Origin: Pseudonocardia abyssalis
Lineage (GTDB): Bacteria; Actinomycetota; Actinomycetes; Mycobacteriales; Pseudonocardiaceae
NCBI RefSeq assembly: GCF_019263705.2
Contig: NZ_JADQDK010000001.1
Span: 2,542,001-2,606,000, forward strand
Reading direction: 5' to 3'
DNA: 64,000 nucleotides
This document shows positions 14,989 through 23,198 of this stretch, in pieces (position 1 is the stretch's first letter; every line of letters starts with the position of its first letter). The notes under the pieces are model-generated. The model was not told the origin of the DNA, ran no database searches, and saw only the letters and a program-made list of their open reading frames with translations. The translations under genes were made by a program, and so were the position numbers.

Positions 14989-16698
14989 TCAGCTGCTCGC
15001 TTCGCCGTCCTGCACCGGCCCGGCGTCACCGCTGCCGTCAGTGCGCTCGGCGTCGTCCCGGTCGTCGCCTGGCTGGTCGGGGTCGGGAACGACGAGCTGT
15101 TCGACCGGGGACAGCGGGTAGCCCCAGTCGCGCAGCGCGGTGAAGTAGGCGCGGTGCCCCGGCTCGGGGGATCGCCAGGTCTGCCGGTTGGTGGCGTCCT
15201 CGGCCGCGCCGAGCAGGACCGCCAACGTCAGCTGGGTGGCCCGCTGGGGCGAGGCGGTCGCGGCGGCCTCGGTGATGGGGTGGGGCCGGCCGGTGTACAC
15301 GCTGCCGACCGGGTCGTGGCCGAGTACCTCCAACGCGGTGGGGTGTCCGGACTCCATCGCGCGGCGCAGGTCGTGCCCGGCCCGCCCGAGCGTGGCGGCG
15401 ATGAACACCGCCGCGTTACGCGGCGGGGACTTGCGGGCCAGGAACGTGCGCAGCCACTGCCGCCGGACGGTGGTCGCGGAATCCCACTCCCGGTTGTTCG
15501 CGATGACCAGCCGCCGCTGCGCCTTCTCCTCCTCGCTCAGCGCGCCCGCGCTCCCGGCTCCCCCATTCCCGGCGGCTGAGGTGCCGGTGCGGTCGCCGCC
15601 GGCGTTGAGCTGGGTCCACCGGGCGGCGTGGCCGTGCATGTCCGGGTGCAGGCACCAGTGCACGATCCGCAGCTGAGGCTGCCGGTCGAAGCCGCGGCGG
15701 ACCTCGACACTGGCCGCGCGGCCCGGGCAGCCCGTGTGTGCCTCGGCGGTGAGCTCGGTGCCGCTGGGAGTCTCCTCGCTCGGGCGCAGCCCGCTGATCT
15801 GCCGGGCGTCGCCGGGCTGGTCGGGGTCGATCAACTCCAGGCCCTGGCCGGTCAGGTCGACGACCGCTTCGGCGAGCAGGGCGGCATCGGCGCGCTCGTC
15901 GCGAAGCTTCTGCGCGACGTGGTCGAACTGCGCGGGGTTCTTCGCCGCGGTCACCGTGAGGACCTTGACCGCGTCGGTGCCGGCGTCGGTGTGGTCGTCG
16001 AACTCGGCGATCACCGCCGCCTGGTCCAGGGTGACCTCGTAGCGGTCGAGCACCGCAGCGGCGAGTTCGCTGCGCGCCACTGCGGTGGTGACCTTGACCC
16101 GAGCGGTCGGGACGTGGGTGCGTCGGGCGATCTGCCCGGCGGTCAACCCGAGGTCGAGCAGCTGCTGGTGGGCGTGGACCTCGTCGGTGTCGCTCGTGCC
16201 GGTGCGGTGCTGGTTCTCCTCGAGCTGGTCGACGATCCGCTCGACCCGCATCTCCCGCGCGGCACGATCCAGCCCGTCCGGGACGTCGTCGGTGTCCGGT
16301 GATCCGGGCTCGACCAGTACCGGCACGCTGGCGCGGCCGACCTCGACGGCGGCCACCGTGCGGCGCTTGCCCTTGCGCACCACCAGCGCGCCGTCGGCGG
16401 CGCGGCGGGCGATGATCGGCTCGCGGACGCCGCGCTCGGCGATCGAACGCAGGAACGGCTTGTCCAGAGCCAGGTCGCGGCGCACGTTGACGCCTACGAC
16501 CAGGATGCGTGGATCGACGGCGACCAGCACGCCGATCTCGGCGTCGGGCCGAGAGGTGACGGACGGGTCGGCTTCGAGGTTCTCGATGTCGTTGGAGTCG
16601 CCCGCGGTGGTCGTGTCGCTCGCGACGGCGGGGTCGTCCGGCACAGCGGCAGTGTTCGCGATGTTGTCTGTGTCCTGGGTGAGGTCGGTGATGGTCAC
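14989..16698 (-). CDS. ParB-like protein, full length
   Basis: A 569-residue protein. After a Thr/Asp-rich leader of about 55 residues it has a ParB/Srx-type domain (GVLVAVDPRILVVGVNVRRD, SIAERGVREPIIAR, VRKGKRRTVAAVEV), the EENQHR box and a helix-turn-helix (LGLTAGQIARRTHV). A long C-terminal part follows with LDRYEVTLDQAAVIAEFDD and a Cys-His feature (GCPGRAAS, WCLHPDMHGH). It is nearly twice the length of plain ParB, so it resembles the large ParB-domain proteins of actinomycete plasmids. No parA is adjacent. The start lies 55 bases downstream of a conserved leader shared with the copy at 1-787. Confidence 0.85.
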   Translation of the reverse strand: MTITDLTQDTDNIANTAAVPDDPAVASDTTTAGDSNDIENLEADPSVTSRPDAEIGVLVAVDPRILVVGVNVRRDLALDKPFLRSIAERGVREPIIARRAADGALVVRKGKRRTVAAVEVGRASVPVLVEPGSPDTDDVPDGLDRAAREMRVERIVDQLEENQHRTGTSDTDEVHAHQQLLDLGLTAGQIARRTHVPTARVKVTTAVARSELAAAVLDRYEVTLDQAAVIAEFDDHTDAGTDAVKVLTVTAAKNPAQFDHVAQKLRDERADAALLAEAVVDLTGQGLELIDPDQPGDARQISGLRPSEETPSGTELTAEAHTGCPGRAASVEVRRGFDRQPQLRIVHWCLHPDMHGHAARWTQLNAGGDRTGTSAAGNGGAGSAGALSEEEKAQRRLVIANNREWDSATTVRRQWLRTFLARKSPPRNAAVFIAATLGRAGHDLRRAMESGHPTALEVLGHDPVGSVYTGRPHPITEAAATASPQRATQLTLAVLLGAAEDATNRQTWRSPEPGHRAYFTALRDWGYPLSPVEQLVVPDPDQPGDDRDDAERTDGSGDAGPVQDGEASS

Positions 16699-16752
16699 TG
16701 GATCCTCCTTGACCGAGCGCTGCGGGCTCGGCGGTCCGGTGCTCCCGCGGGG

Positions 16753-16937
16753 TGCGGGGCGCGCTCGGCCAGGGCGGCGACGCCGGGCGTGGGAGGAGGG
16801 AGCCCGGGGCTGCGCCGGACGGCGTGGACCGGCGGCATCCAGGACGCAACGATCGGGGCGAGGTCATCGCGCCGGTTCATCCGGGCGGCAGCGGGCCGAG
16901 GGCATCGACCCACCGCCCGGCGGCGCTGCCATAGTGC
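16753..16937 (-). repeat. Conserved leader upstream of parB-like gene, copy 2
   Basis: Counterpart of 841-1020. The inverted pair ggcagcg (16887-16893) / cgctgcc (16924-16930) is kept, as are the tgcggggcgc and ccggttcatccgggcggcag blocks (the latter with one C/T change), while the sequence between the arms differs. The rest of the gap to 17201 holds nothing recognisable. Confidence 0.6.
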
Positions 16938-17201
16938 GCAGCCCCGCCTCCCGCGGACAGGTCGCGACGTGCCGAGAGTCAGGCGAGGGACCTGATCATG
17001 ATCGCGACGTCGGCGACGCTGCATTCCACCGACGAGGCCCTCACCGCAGTCTGGTCGAGCGCGTTGGAGTGGAGGAAGCGATCGCGAGCTCATCTGTGCC
17101 GGGGTGCCGGGGTGCGCCTACTCCCATCCGGGATCTGGCGTGTGGACGGGCTCGGCAGCGGGTCTCCAGGCATGACCGTGCCGTCGGGCGGACCGTGCCA
17201 G

Positions 17202-17687
17202 TCAGCCTCCCGGGCTGACGTGGACGCAGACATAGCGCTGCTGGTAGCCGCCCTCGACGCCAGCACCAACTGCGGCCCAGAACGCCCGAGAATCCGCGAG
17301 GTGTCCGCCGAGGGTGTGCCAGGCGAAGCCAGGGTGCTCGGCGCGCAGCGCGGCCAAGCCCGCAGCTGCCAGTCCGCATCGCTGATACTCGGGCGTCGTG
17401 TAGGGCTGCTCCACCCAACCCAGCCGGCAGCGACGGCAGACCTGGTAGTCCACGGCGAAGGCGCACTCGCCGCCCAGGTTGGCAGCGCGCTGACGCCAGC
17501 CGATGCGCTCACCCGAGATGGTGTCCTGCCACGGGGTGGACAGCTGGGGAACCACCGGCCATCCTCGCGACCGGCCCAGTCGCCCACGGCTGATCCACCG
17601 CAGGAATCCACGCCAGGGCTCCCGACCGGAGACGCGGCCAACCCGATTGGCCAGCTCGGCGAGCTCCCGCGCCGCCGCACGATCCAC
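17202..17687 (-). CDS. GNAT-family acetyltransferase-like protein
   Basis: A 161-residue protein. The second half reads CRRCRLGWVEQPYTTPEYQR, CGLAAAGLAALRAEHPGF, then HTLGGHLADSRAFWAAVG and GYQQRYVC, matching the GNAT core: beta-4, the QRxGLA acetyl-CoA loop and the ADSRAFW helix. The N-terminal half is Arg-rich and less clear. A CxxC pair (VCRRCRL) precedes the core. Substrate unknown. A 22-codon ORF ending 3 bases before its GTG may serve as a translational leader. It is an accessory cargo gene between the ParB-like and XRE-ImmA genes. Confidence 0.65.
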   Translation of the reverse strand: MDRAAARELAELANRVGRVSGREPWRGFLRWISRGRLGRSRGWPVVPQLSTPWQDTISGERIGWRQRAANLGGECAFAVDYQVCRRCRLGWVEQPYTTPEYQRCGLAAAGLAALRAEHPGFAWHTLGGHLADSRAFWAAVGAGVEGGYQQRYVCVHVSPGG

Positions 17688-17690
17688 GCT

Positions 17691-17759
17691 CTACTCCGAC
17701 TTGGACACAGACGTCGTCGGCCCGAGGTAGCCGATCGGTCCGCCGATGTAGACACTCAT
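17691..17759 (-). CDS. Possible 22-residue leader peptide
   Basis: A short ORF (MSVYIGGPIGYLGPTTSVSK then SE) begins at the ATG at 17759 with aggagga about 11 bases upstream and stops 3 bases before the GTG of the GNAT-like gene. Arrangement suggests translational coupling or a leader peptide. Coding potential cannot be judged at this length. Confidence 0.35.
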   Translation of the reverse strand: MSVYIGGPIGYLGPTTSVSKSE

Positions 17760-17922
17760 CCGGCTGTCCATCCTCCTGAACAACGGGGCTACAGGAACTC
17801 CAGCACCGCCGGGACCGGAGGTGATCACCCCGAGCACCGTGCAGGTGTCCTGGGCGTGAATCACCGCGTGTGCGCCATCCTCGGCCCCTCCGCCCCGCCT
17901 CCCAGTCGACCCCCGGCGACCT

Positions 17923-19188
17923 TCAAGCGCGCCGCTCGTTGCGGAACCGGTCGAAGTCCACGACGTTCCCTCTGGCGAGCGCGATAGTCCCCGGGACCGC
18001 AGCCGCCGACAGGGCGGGCCTGCGCTGGTTCGTGCCAGCGATCGATGAATTGTCGGACGGTGTGGTGGACGGGGCCGGGCGCTGCCCGGCCAGGAAGTCC
18101 TCCAGCAGGTCCGCCGGCCAGATCAACCGCCGCGGCGCGAGCATGGCCGCCGAGGTGGCGTGGAAGCAGCGCTCGACCCACTTGGCCAGCAGCCGAGGCT
18201 GCTCGGGGACCCGGGCGTCCCAGCCGGGCTCGGTCCGGCCCCAGGTGTGCCCGGTGGCCGGGTTGATCCGCGTGTAGAGCTGGCGACGCAACATGTCGTA
18301 GCGGTGGGAGTCGATCAGCCCGGACTCCGACAAGTGCCGCAGCAGCGCACCCAGCGAAATCCCCCACTTCAGCTTCAACGGGACCAGGTTGTGCAGCGAC
18401 ACGACCTTCGGCACCTCCTCAGCGACCGCCGCCGCCGGCGCGAGCAGCTCCGAGGCGAACCGCGAGGCCTCCTCCTCCTGGTCCTTGCTGTTCACCCCGT
18501 CGGCGTGCAACAGCAGATGCCCCAGCTCGTGGGCCACGGTCCAGCGGATCCGCTCCCAGGAATCCAGCGCTCGCAACACAATCAACGGACGATCCCCGTA
18601 CTCGCCGACCCGGGTCGAGTAGCCAAGGTGCTTTTCCCGGGCGCCGTCGGATGCCCAGTTCAGCTCCCCTGAGGACTTCGTGCGTCGGGCCCGCATCACC
18701 ACCGCCACCCCGGCCCGCTCCAGCTCGTAAGTCAAATACGGGATCGGCACGTCCGCGTCCATACCCATCCGGGCCCGGGCCGCGCGGGCCGCCGCAGCGA
18801 CGCCAGTGCGACGATCCAGCGCCGGAAGCTTCACCGGCGGCAGCTGCGAGCGCACGTTCAGCTCCTCCAGGAAGTCACCCACCGCGACGGCGAACTGGGC
18901 CAGGTACTCCTTCTCCGTCGCCGAGGTCGCCTTCGGCGCCCGGAACAGCAGGCTCGCCGCAGCCACCCGCGACACCGGCGGGGTCGTGAAGAACTCCAGC
19001 GGGAACCGCAGCACCTCGGCCAGCCGCGCCGCCGTATCAGCGTCCAGGGCGGTCACCTCGGCCTGCTCGAGCCGGGTCTGCCGGGCACCTCTCCAGCCCA
19101 TCTCGGCCAGCACGGCCTTACCCGTCATGCGTCGCAGGATCCGCGCCTGCCGCACCCGGGCCCCGTACATCTCGATCCTCGTCGTCAT
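17923..19188 (-). CDS. XRE HTH plus ImmA/IrrE metallopeptidase
   Basis: A 421-residue two-domain protein. Residues about 6-70 are an XRE-type HTH (ARVRQARILRRMTGKAVLAE, then TRLEQAEVTALDADTAARLA). Residues about 150-270 are an ImmA/IrrE M78 peptidase with zinc motif VAHELGHLLLH and a downstream Glu-rich helix (EEEASRFASELLAP). Such proteins regulate by cleaving or partnering with repressors, for example in ICEBs1 excision control. It follows the gene at 19249-19935 by 60 bases in a probable operon. It could control element transfer or act with its partner as a stress or toxin-antitoxin-like switch; both are inference. Confidence 0.85.
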   Translation of the reverse strand: MTTRIEMYGARVRQARILRRMTGKAVLAEMGWRGARQTRLEQAEVTALDADTAARLAEVLRFPLEFFTTPPVSRVAAASLLFRAPKATSATEKEYLAQFAVAVGDFLEELNVRSQLPPVKLPALDRRTGVAAAARAARARMGMDADVPIPYLTYELERAGVAVVMRARRTKSSGELNWASDGAREKHLGYSTRVGEYGDRPLIVLRALDSWERIRWTVAHELGHLLLHADGVNSKDQEEEASRFASELLAPAAAVAEEVPKVVSLHNLVPLKLKWGISLGALLRHLSESGLIDSHRYDMLRRQLYTRINPATGHTWGRTEPGWDARVPEQPRLLAKWVERCFHATSAAMLAPRRLIWPADLLEDFLAGQRPAPSTTPSDNSSIAGTNQRRPALSAAAVPGTIALARGNVVDFDRFRNERRA

Positions 19189-19248
19189 ATCCGGCCCGAT
19201 TCAAGTCTCGTCGCTCGCATCGCGCACCACCAACCACCCCCACCCGAA

Positions 19249-19935
19249 CTACGCCGGTGTGATATCGCCCGTGCCCGCCACGTCGTCGAACTCGTCGAAC
19301 TCGTCGAAGTCGCCGTGCGGCCCAGGATCTGCCGCGGGGGGCTCGGCCCGGACCGGCTCCGGTGCCGGCAACGGCGCGGTCGCCAGGATTCGCACCACCG
19401 ACGACGAGTCGATGTCCGCCACCGCTGCCAGCTCCGCCCCCGCGAGCTCGACCTCGTCGTCGTCGGCCCACCACAGCACGAACACGTCGAACGGGCCTCC
19501 AGCCGACCGCGGCAGGACCAGCTCCTCGTGCCCCTCGTCCAGCGCCAGCTGACGCGCCTCCGCCAACGCCTCGCTCTGTCCCGAAGGTGGCACATCCACC
19601 ACCCGGATCCGCCGCTTCAGGTTGTCCGTCGGCCACCTCCGGACCCGGATTCGGGTGCCCGACCCGTCCGACAACACCACGGACAGCCCCGGCCCCTCGC
19701 GAGCATCGAGCAGCGAGAACGGCCTCTCACCCCGGCCGTCGAACATGCTCAGCAGCGTCTGACGCACCGCAGTGCACCGGTTGTGCCCACTCATGTCCGC
19801 CGCGTTCGGGAATCGGTCCGCCCACCGTGACGCCACCTCGGGCAACGCCTCGCGCAAGTCGGCGTGCAGGAGCGCGAAGTCCTCGTCGTGCTGCCGCGCG
19901 AGACTCTCCACCAGCTCCTGGTGCTGTAGCTGCAT
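19249..19935 (-). CDS. Hypothetical partner of XRE-ImmA protein
   Basis: A 228-residue soluble protein. The N-terminus is helical (MQLQHQELVESLARQHDEDF, LREALPEVASRWADRF); the centre appears beta-rich (GPGLSVVLSDGSGTRIRVRR, FDVFVLWWADDDEVELAGAE), and the tail is acidic with a repeated DEFDEFDD motif. No family recognised. It is the first gene of the two-gene unit with XRE-ImmA. No ribosome binding site is seen before the ATG, and an operator-like palindrome ends just before it, which suggests a leaderless, tightly repressed transcript. Confidence 0.6.
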   Translation of the reverse strand: MQLQHQELVESLARQHDEDFALLHADLREALPEVASRWADRFPNAADMSGHNRCTAVRQTLLSMFDGRGERPFSLLDAREGPGLSVVLSDGSGTRIRVRRWPTDNLKRRIRVVDVPPSGQSEALAEARQLALDEGHEELVLPRSAGGPFDVFVLWWADDDEVELAGAELAAVADIDSSSVVRILATAPLPAPEPVRAEPPAADPGPHGDFDEFDEFDDVAGTGDITPA

Positions 19936-19938
19936 CCG

Positions 19939-19950
19939 TGAAAAGTTTCA
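19939..19950. promoter_or_regulatory. Palindrome before the XRE-ImmA operon
   Basis: TGAAAAGTTTCA (5-base arms, 2-base centre) lies 3 bases upstream of the first ATG of the operon and is flanked on both sides by tgcat. Its position would overlap the -10 or start point of a leaderless promoter. The XRE domain encoded downstream is the natural candidate to bind it. Confidence 0.5.
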
Positions 19951-20060
19951 TGCATCTAGCTACAACGCAAGTCTGTCCTGGAGCGTGTCGCGACGCAGTT
20001 CGGGGCGCAGCGTCATGTGTCGGCGCACGCAGGTCGCGGTCAGAGTCACCCAGCCGCCAA

Positions 20061-20461
20061 CTACGGAGTCGGTCGCCCATTGTGAACCGTTGGGGAGAGC
20101 CCGACGTTGCGGGCGCGAATCTGGTCGATCAACGCGAACGCCGCGCCGCGGCGGTGCGCGCGGCGCCACCGCGCGTCGGTCCACGCGGTCAGTCCGTCGT
20201 CGGGTTCGATCAGGTCCCGGCAGGCGAGCGTCACCCGATCGTCGGGCCGGTGGGCAGCGGGAGTGCCGGTGGGGGTGGCCGGAGTCGTAGAGCGTCAGCT
20301 GCACGAGATCCTCGACGAGCGCGGCCCGGGCGACGAGCACGCAGCCGCGTCGCTCTTTCCGGGGCCGGGCACGGTGGATCAGGTCGCCGACGCGCAGCTA
20401 CGCAGCCGGGATCGTCGCAAAGTGGGGTGCCGGGTGACCCGGCCGGGGTGATGCTGGACAT
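20061..20461 (-). pseudogene. Frame-disrupted small plasmid protein gene
   Basis: Three reading frames must be joined to give a sensible protein. It starts MSSITPAGSPGTPLCDDPGC at 20461, continues VGDLIHRARPRKERRGCVLV and ALVEDLVQLTLYDSGHP in a second frame, and ends TPAAHRPDDRVTLACRDLIE, GLTAWTDARWRRAHRRGAAF, ALIDQIRARNVG in a third, stopping at 20061. The two shifts are one base each, near 20398 and in the C run near 20270. No single-frame ORF here is convincing. It is either a decayed gene or affected by sequencing errors. The family is unknown. Confidence 0.6.
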
Positions 20462-20575
20462 GGAAGGTCCTCTCTGGGTGGGGCGGGCCCGGACCCGGCC
20501 AGGCTGGGCCGGGACCGGACCCGCGTCGTGGTCGACCGTGTTCAGCGCCTGGCTGCGCCGTGGTCGCGGGTGGGG

Positions 20576-21724
20576 TCAGCCGGCGTGGGCGGCGGCCAGG
20601 GTCATCGCGCGCAGCGCGTGGCGCTCCAGGTCGTGCGCGGCGTCGGCGTCGTCGAGGGTCTGCGCGGCCGATGTCACCGCGTGCAGCACGCCTCCGGAGG
20701 TGATGTCGGAGCCGGAGATGAAGTGGGCCAAGATCGTGGCCTGCTGCTCGGCGGTGAACCGCAGCGCCTTCCCGACGTGCTCCAACGTCGCGGCCGGGTC
20801 GGTGATCGCGACCCCGGCCTGACGGGTGATCTCAGCGAGCTTCGCCCGGACGTAGCCGTGGTCGAGGAACGTGGCCACGGCGTCGCGGGCCTGCTTGACG
20901 ACCAGGTCGAGCACCGCGTCCTGGGTGTCGGCCGACCAGCGCACCACCCCGTCGGACATCCGCCCACCGAGGTGCACCTCGCGGACGGCGTCGCGGGTGA
21001 TGGTCATGCCGTTGTCGCAGACCTCGACGGTGAGCTGCGGGGTCAGCGAGAACGACCCGTGCCCGGTCTCGGAGTTGGACAGGACGAACCCGGCGAAGAC
21101 GAGCGGGTTGTCCGCCCCGCGTGCCCCGGTGAACGGGCTGCGGTACCCGGCCAGGAGCTCGGGGGCGTACTCGGCGACCTGCGGGGCGCGGACCTTGACG
21201 TACATCCGGCGCTCGGTCAGGTCGCACCCGGCGATGTCGACCGGGACGCCGGCGGTGCGGACGCCTTCGAGTGCGGCCATCAGGACGTCGAGGTTGTCGA
21301 CCATGCGGTAGGAGTCCGACAGGACCGCCCGCGCCACCCCGCTCCCACCGTCCGGGTCGTGCAGCCCGCGGACCAGGAACCGGCGATCCGGTTCGACACC
21401 CAGCCAGGTGTTGACGTTCGCGTCGTAGAGACCGACCTGCTCCGCGCGGAGCCGCCGCAGGTAGGGCAGCGGGATGCCGAGCTTGTCCGCGATCCCGGCG
21501 TCGGCGGTTCTGGTCGGACGCAGCACCGTCTCCCCCACGGTGACGCCGTTGGGGGTGAGGCGGGGTTCGCCGACCCCTATCAGCCGCAGCCGACCGTTCT
21601 CGGCGATGAGGTGCCGGGCCGGGGCGACGACGTCGAGCTTCGCGGCGTGCTGGGCCTGTAGCAGCGCGACCAGGTCGGCGACGGAGGCGTTGCGGGTGGA
21701 CAAGAAGGAGTCGGTGCTCGTCAT
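20576..21724 (-). CDS. DUF932 (plasmid/phage-like) protein, copy 2
   Basis: Same length (382 residues) and same motif order as the protein at 2668-3816: YDANVNTWLG, RFLVRGL, AVLSDSYRMVDNLDVLMA, RMYVKVRAP, SPFTGARGADNPLVFAGFVL, SNSETGHGSFSLTPQLTVEV, CDNGMTITRD. Differences are scattered and mostly conservative, so both copies seem to be under selection. ATG at 21724 is preceded by the DUF932-type leader. A longer reading to 21871 would run into that leader and lacks similarity to copy 1. Confidence 0.85.
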   Translation of the reverse strand: MTSTDSFLSTRNASVADLVALLQAQHAAKLDVVAPARHLIAENGRLRLIGVGEPRLTPNGVTVGETVLRPTRTADAGIADKLGIPLPYLRRLRAEQVGLYDANVNTWLGVEPDRRFLVRGLHDPDGGSGVARAVLSDSYRMVDNLDVLMAALEGVRTAGVPVDIAGCDLTERRMYVKVRAPQVAEYAPELLAGYRSPFTGARGADNPLVFAGFVLSNSETGHGSFSLTPQLTVEVCDNGMTITRDAVREVHLGGRMSDGVVRWSADTQDAVLDLVVKQARDAVATFLDHGYVRAKLAEITRQAGVAITDPAATLEHVGKALRFTAEQQATILAHFISGSDITSGGVLHAVTSAAQTLDDADAAHDLERHALRAMTLAAAHAG

Positions 21725-21768
21725 GGTGGGGCTCCAAGGGAGATCCGAACGCACCCGACCACGAGCCG

Positions 21769-21971
21769 GGCGGCCCCGCCGGACGCGGTGGGGCGCGACG
21801 GGTCCGCCCGATGCCGGGCGAGCGCGAAGGACTCGATGCGCTCGCTCGATCGACGTGAGACCGCACGACATGACCGACTACCGGATGACTTGGTGGGCGG
21901 TCTCACTCGGCATCGGGTGGGCGCTCGGCCCTTCGCAGGCGAACCCGGAGTCGGGCAGGGTCGGACGCCCC
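21769..21971 (-). repeat. Structured leader upstream of DUF932, copy 2
   Basis: Counterpart of 3862-4065. Arms gtgagaccg (21855-21863) and cggtctcac (21898-21906) are separated by 34 bases; compared with copy 1 the seventh pair is changed on both sides. Flanking words gatcgac and catcgg are kept. See the finding on paired leaders. Confidence 0.6.
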
Positions 21972-22658
21972 GACGCATGGCCGCGGCGCCTGCGACCGCC
22001 GGTCCCACTACGAAGTGCGCCCGTCGACCGGCTGGGTACGTCGGCCTGGCGGACCTGGAACCGCGCGACCACCCAGTGCCGAGCTCGCGGATGCCGTGCA
22101 CCACCTCGGTCAGCCTGTGTCGACCTACCTGACCGGACCCGCGTTCGACGACCGCGCTGGTCACGTTCCATGGGCAATGACCCCGGCGCGGCGCAGAGGT
22201 CCTGCATGGGTCGGGTTCGGGCCCGTTGTCACTTCGCCGCCGCTCGAGTGGAACCCGAGCGGGTCGGGAGGCAGCCCGTGCGAGAGGAGATCCACCTTCG
22301 GAGCGTCATCTCGAGTTCGCTCCCCCGCCCGGCGAACCGCGATACGGGGACCGCGAGTGCGACGATCAGCTTCTCCCAGCCGTCAGGTCGATCACCACCA
22401 CTACCGAGCAGACGTCCTCACAGTCCTCCTCGTACTCGAACGCGACGCCCGAACCCGCACGTCGGCCAGCTGCGATCTCGGTCACCACCCGGCACCGGCA
22501 GCCGAGGTACTCCGCTCGATCGCCGGCGGGCGTGTCGACGGAACCCACGTGCCGCCAAGGGGTCAGTTTTCGGCCGCCGTTGACAGGGCGTTCGTGAGCC
22601 GGTTTCCGCGAGCTCCAGTGGACCACCGCCGCGTCGCTGGATCGCCGGCTCCCGCGGA
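21972..22658. other. Boundary stretch without a clear gene
   Basis: Nearly 690 bases separate the second backbone from the redox island. Several ORFs exist but none has a convincing ribosome binding site, domain or codon pattern. The least unlikely is a minus-strand frame at 22366-22626 (86 residues, Cys-containing, VTEIAAGRRAGSGVAFEYEE). This is a plausible junction between element and island, but I found no tRNA, integrase or terminal repeat. Confidence 0.4.
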
Positions 22659-23198
22659 TCAGCCGCCGGGCCGGGCCTGCGCCAGGGCGGCGGCGGCGAT
22701 GACGACAGGTGAAGCCCGGTCGTCGGGCGTCGCCGGCCGCCAGAGCCGCTTGATCCGGCCGTCCATGGCCAGCGCGTCACCGCCCATCTGCCGGGTGTCC
22801 TCGACAGGCTTGTTCAGGGTCGCGCCACGGAGCTTGAGCATCGCGTAGCGGGCGATCGTGCCGGGCGAGTAGACCTGCCAGATCGGTGCACGGCGTAGGC
22901 CGAGCCGGTGGTAGAGCTGCCGGTCGGGGTCCGACAGCACCAGCCCGGTGAGACCGAGGTACCGGGCAAGCGGAGCGAGCGCCTCGGCCGGGCTGAACCC
23001 GACGACGACGAGCGGTACCGCACCGTCGAGCTCCTGCTGCACCTGGACCAGGTGCTCTTGGCAGGGCAGTCAAAACCGGTGCCTGATCAGTGTCAGGATC
23101 TGTACCCCGGGCAGGTGGCCGAGGTCCACGGGGGACCCGGTCGAGACGTCGGTCAGCACGATTCCGTGGAGATCGGTGTCGATGTGCTGTTCACGCAC
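22659..23198 (-). CDS. Peroxiredoxin-like (AhpC/TSA-2 type) selenoprotein, UGA at codon 43
   Basis: Read through one in-frame TGA (23070-23072), the frame encodes 179 residues with a continuous thioredoxin-fold protein. Upstream are LHGIVLTDVSTGSPVDLG and LPGVQILTLIRHRF; then comes U-LPC-QEHLVQVQQELDG, then VPLVVVGFSPAEALAPLARY. The end is NKPVEDTRQMGGDALAMDG, RIKRLWRP. The family carries CxxC where this gene has UxxC, so UGA replaces the N-terminal redox Cys. A hairpin with G first in its loop follows 14 bases after UGA. GTG at 23198 overlaps the ABC ATPase stop, with GAGGAAG upstream. It likely reduces peroxides or thiol targets; no SelA/B/C/D gene is in the window. Confidence 0.82.
23039..23055 (-). 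promoter_or_regulatory. bSECIS-like hairpin after the UGA
   Basis: On the coding strand, GCACCTG-GTC-CAGGTGC forms a perfect 7-bp stem with a GUC loop. Fourteen bases separate it from the UGA, placing the loop 22 bases downstream. Bacterial SECIS elements have an apical loop about 16-37 bases after UGA with a G among its first two loop bases, which fits. Confidence 0.7.

Noticed and set aside
1..16698. A complete partition system (parABS)
   Set aside because: Two ParB-like genes but no ParA ATPase is visible; repeated leaders are not recognisable parS sites.
22366..22626. 86-residue Cys-containing minus-strand ORF
   Set aside because: No ribosome binding site, domain or neighbour support; noted only in the gap description.
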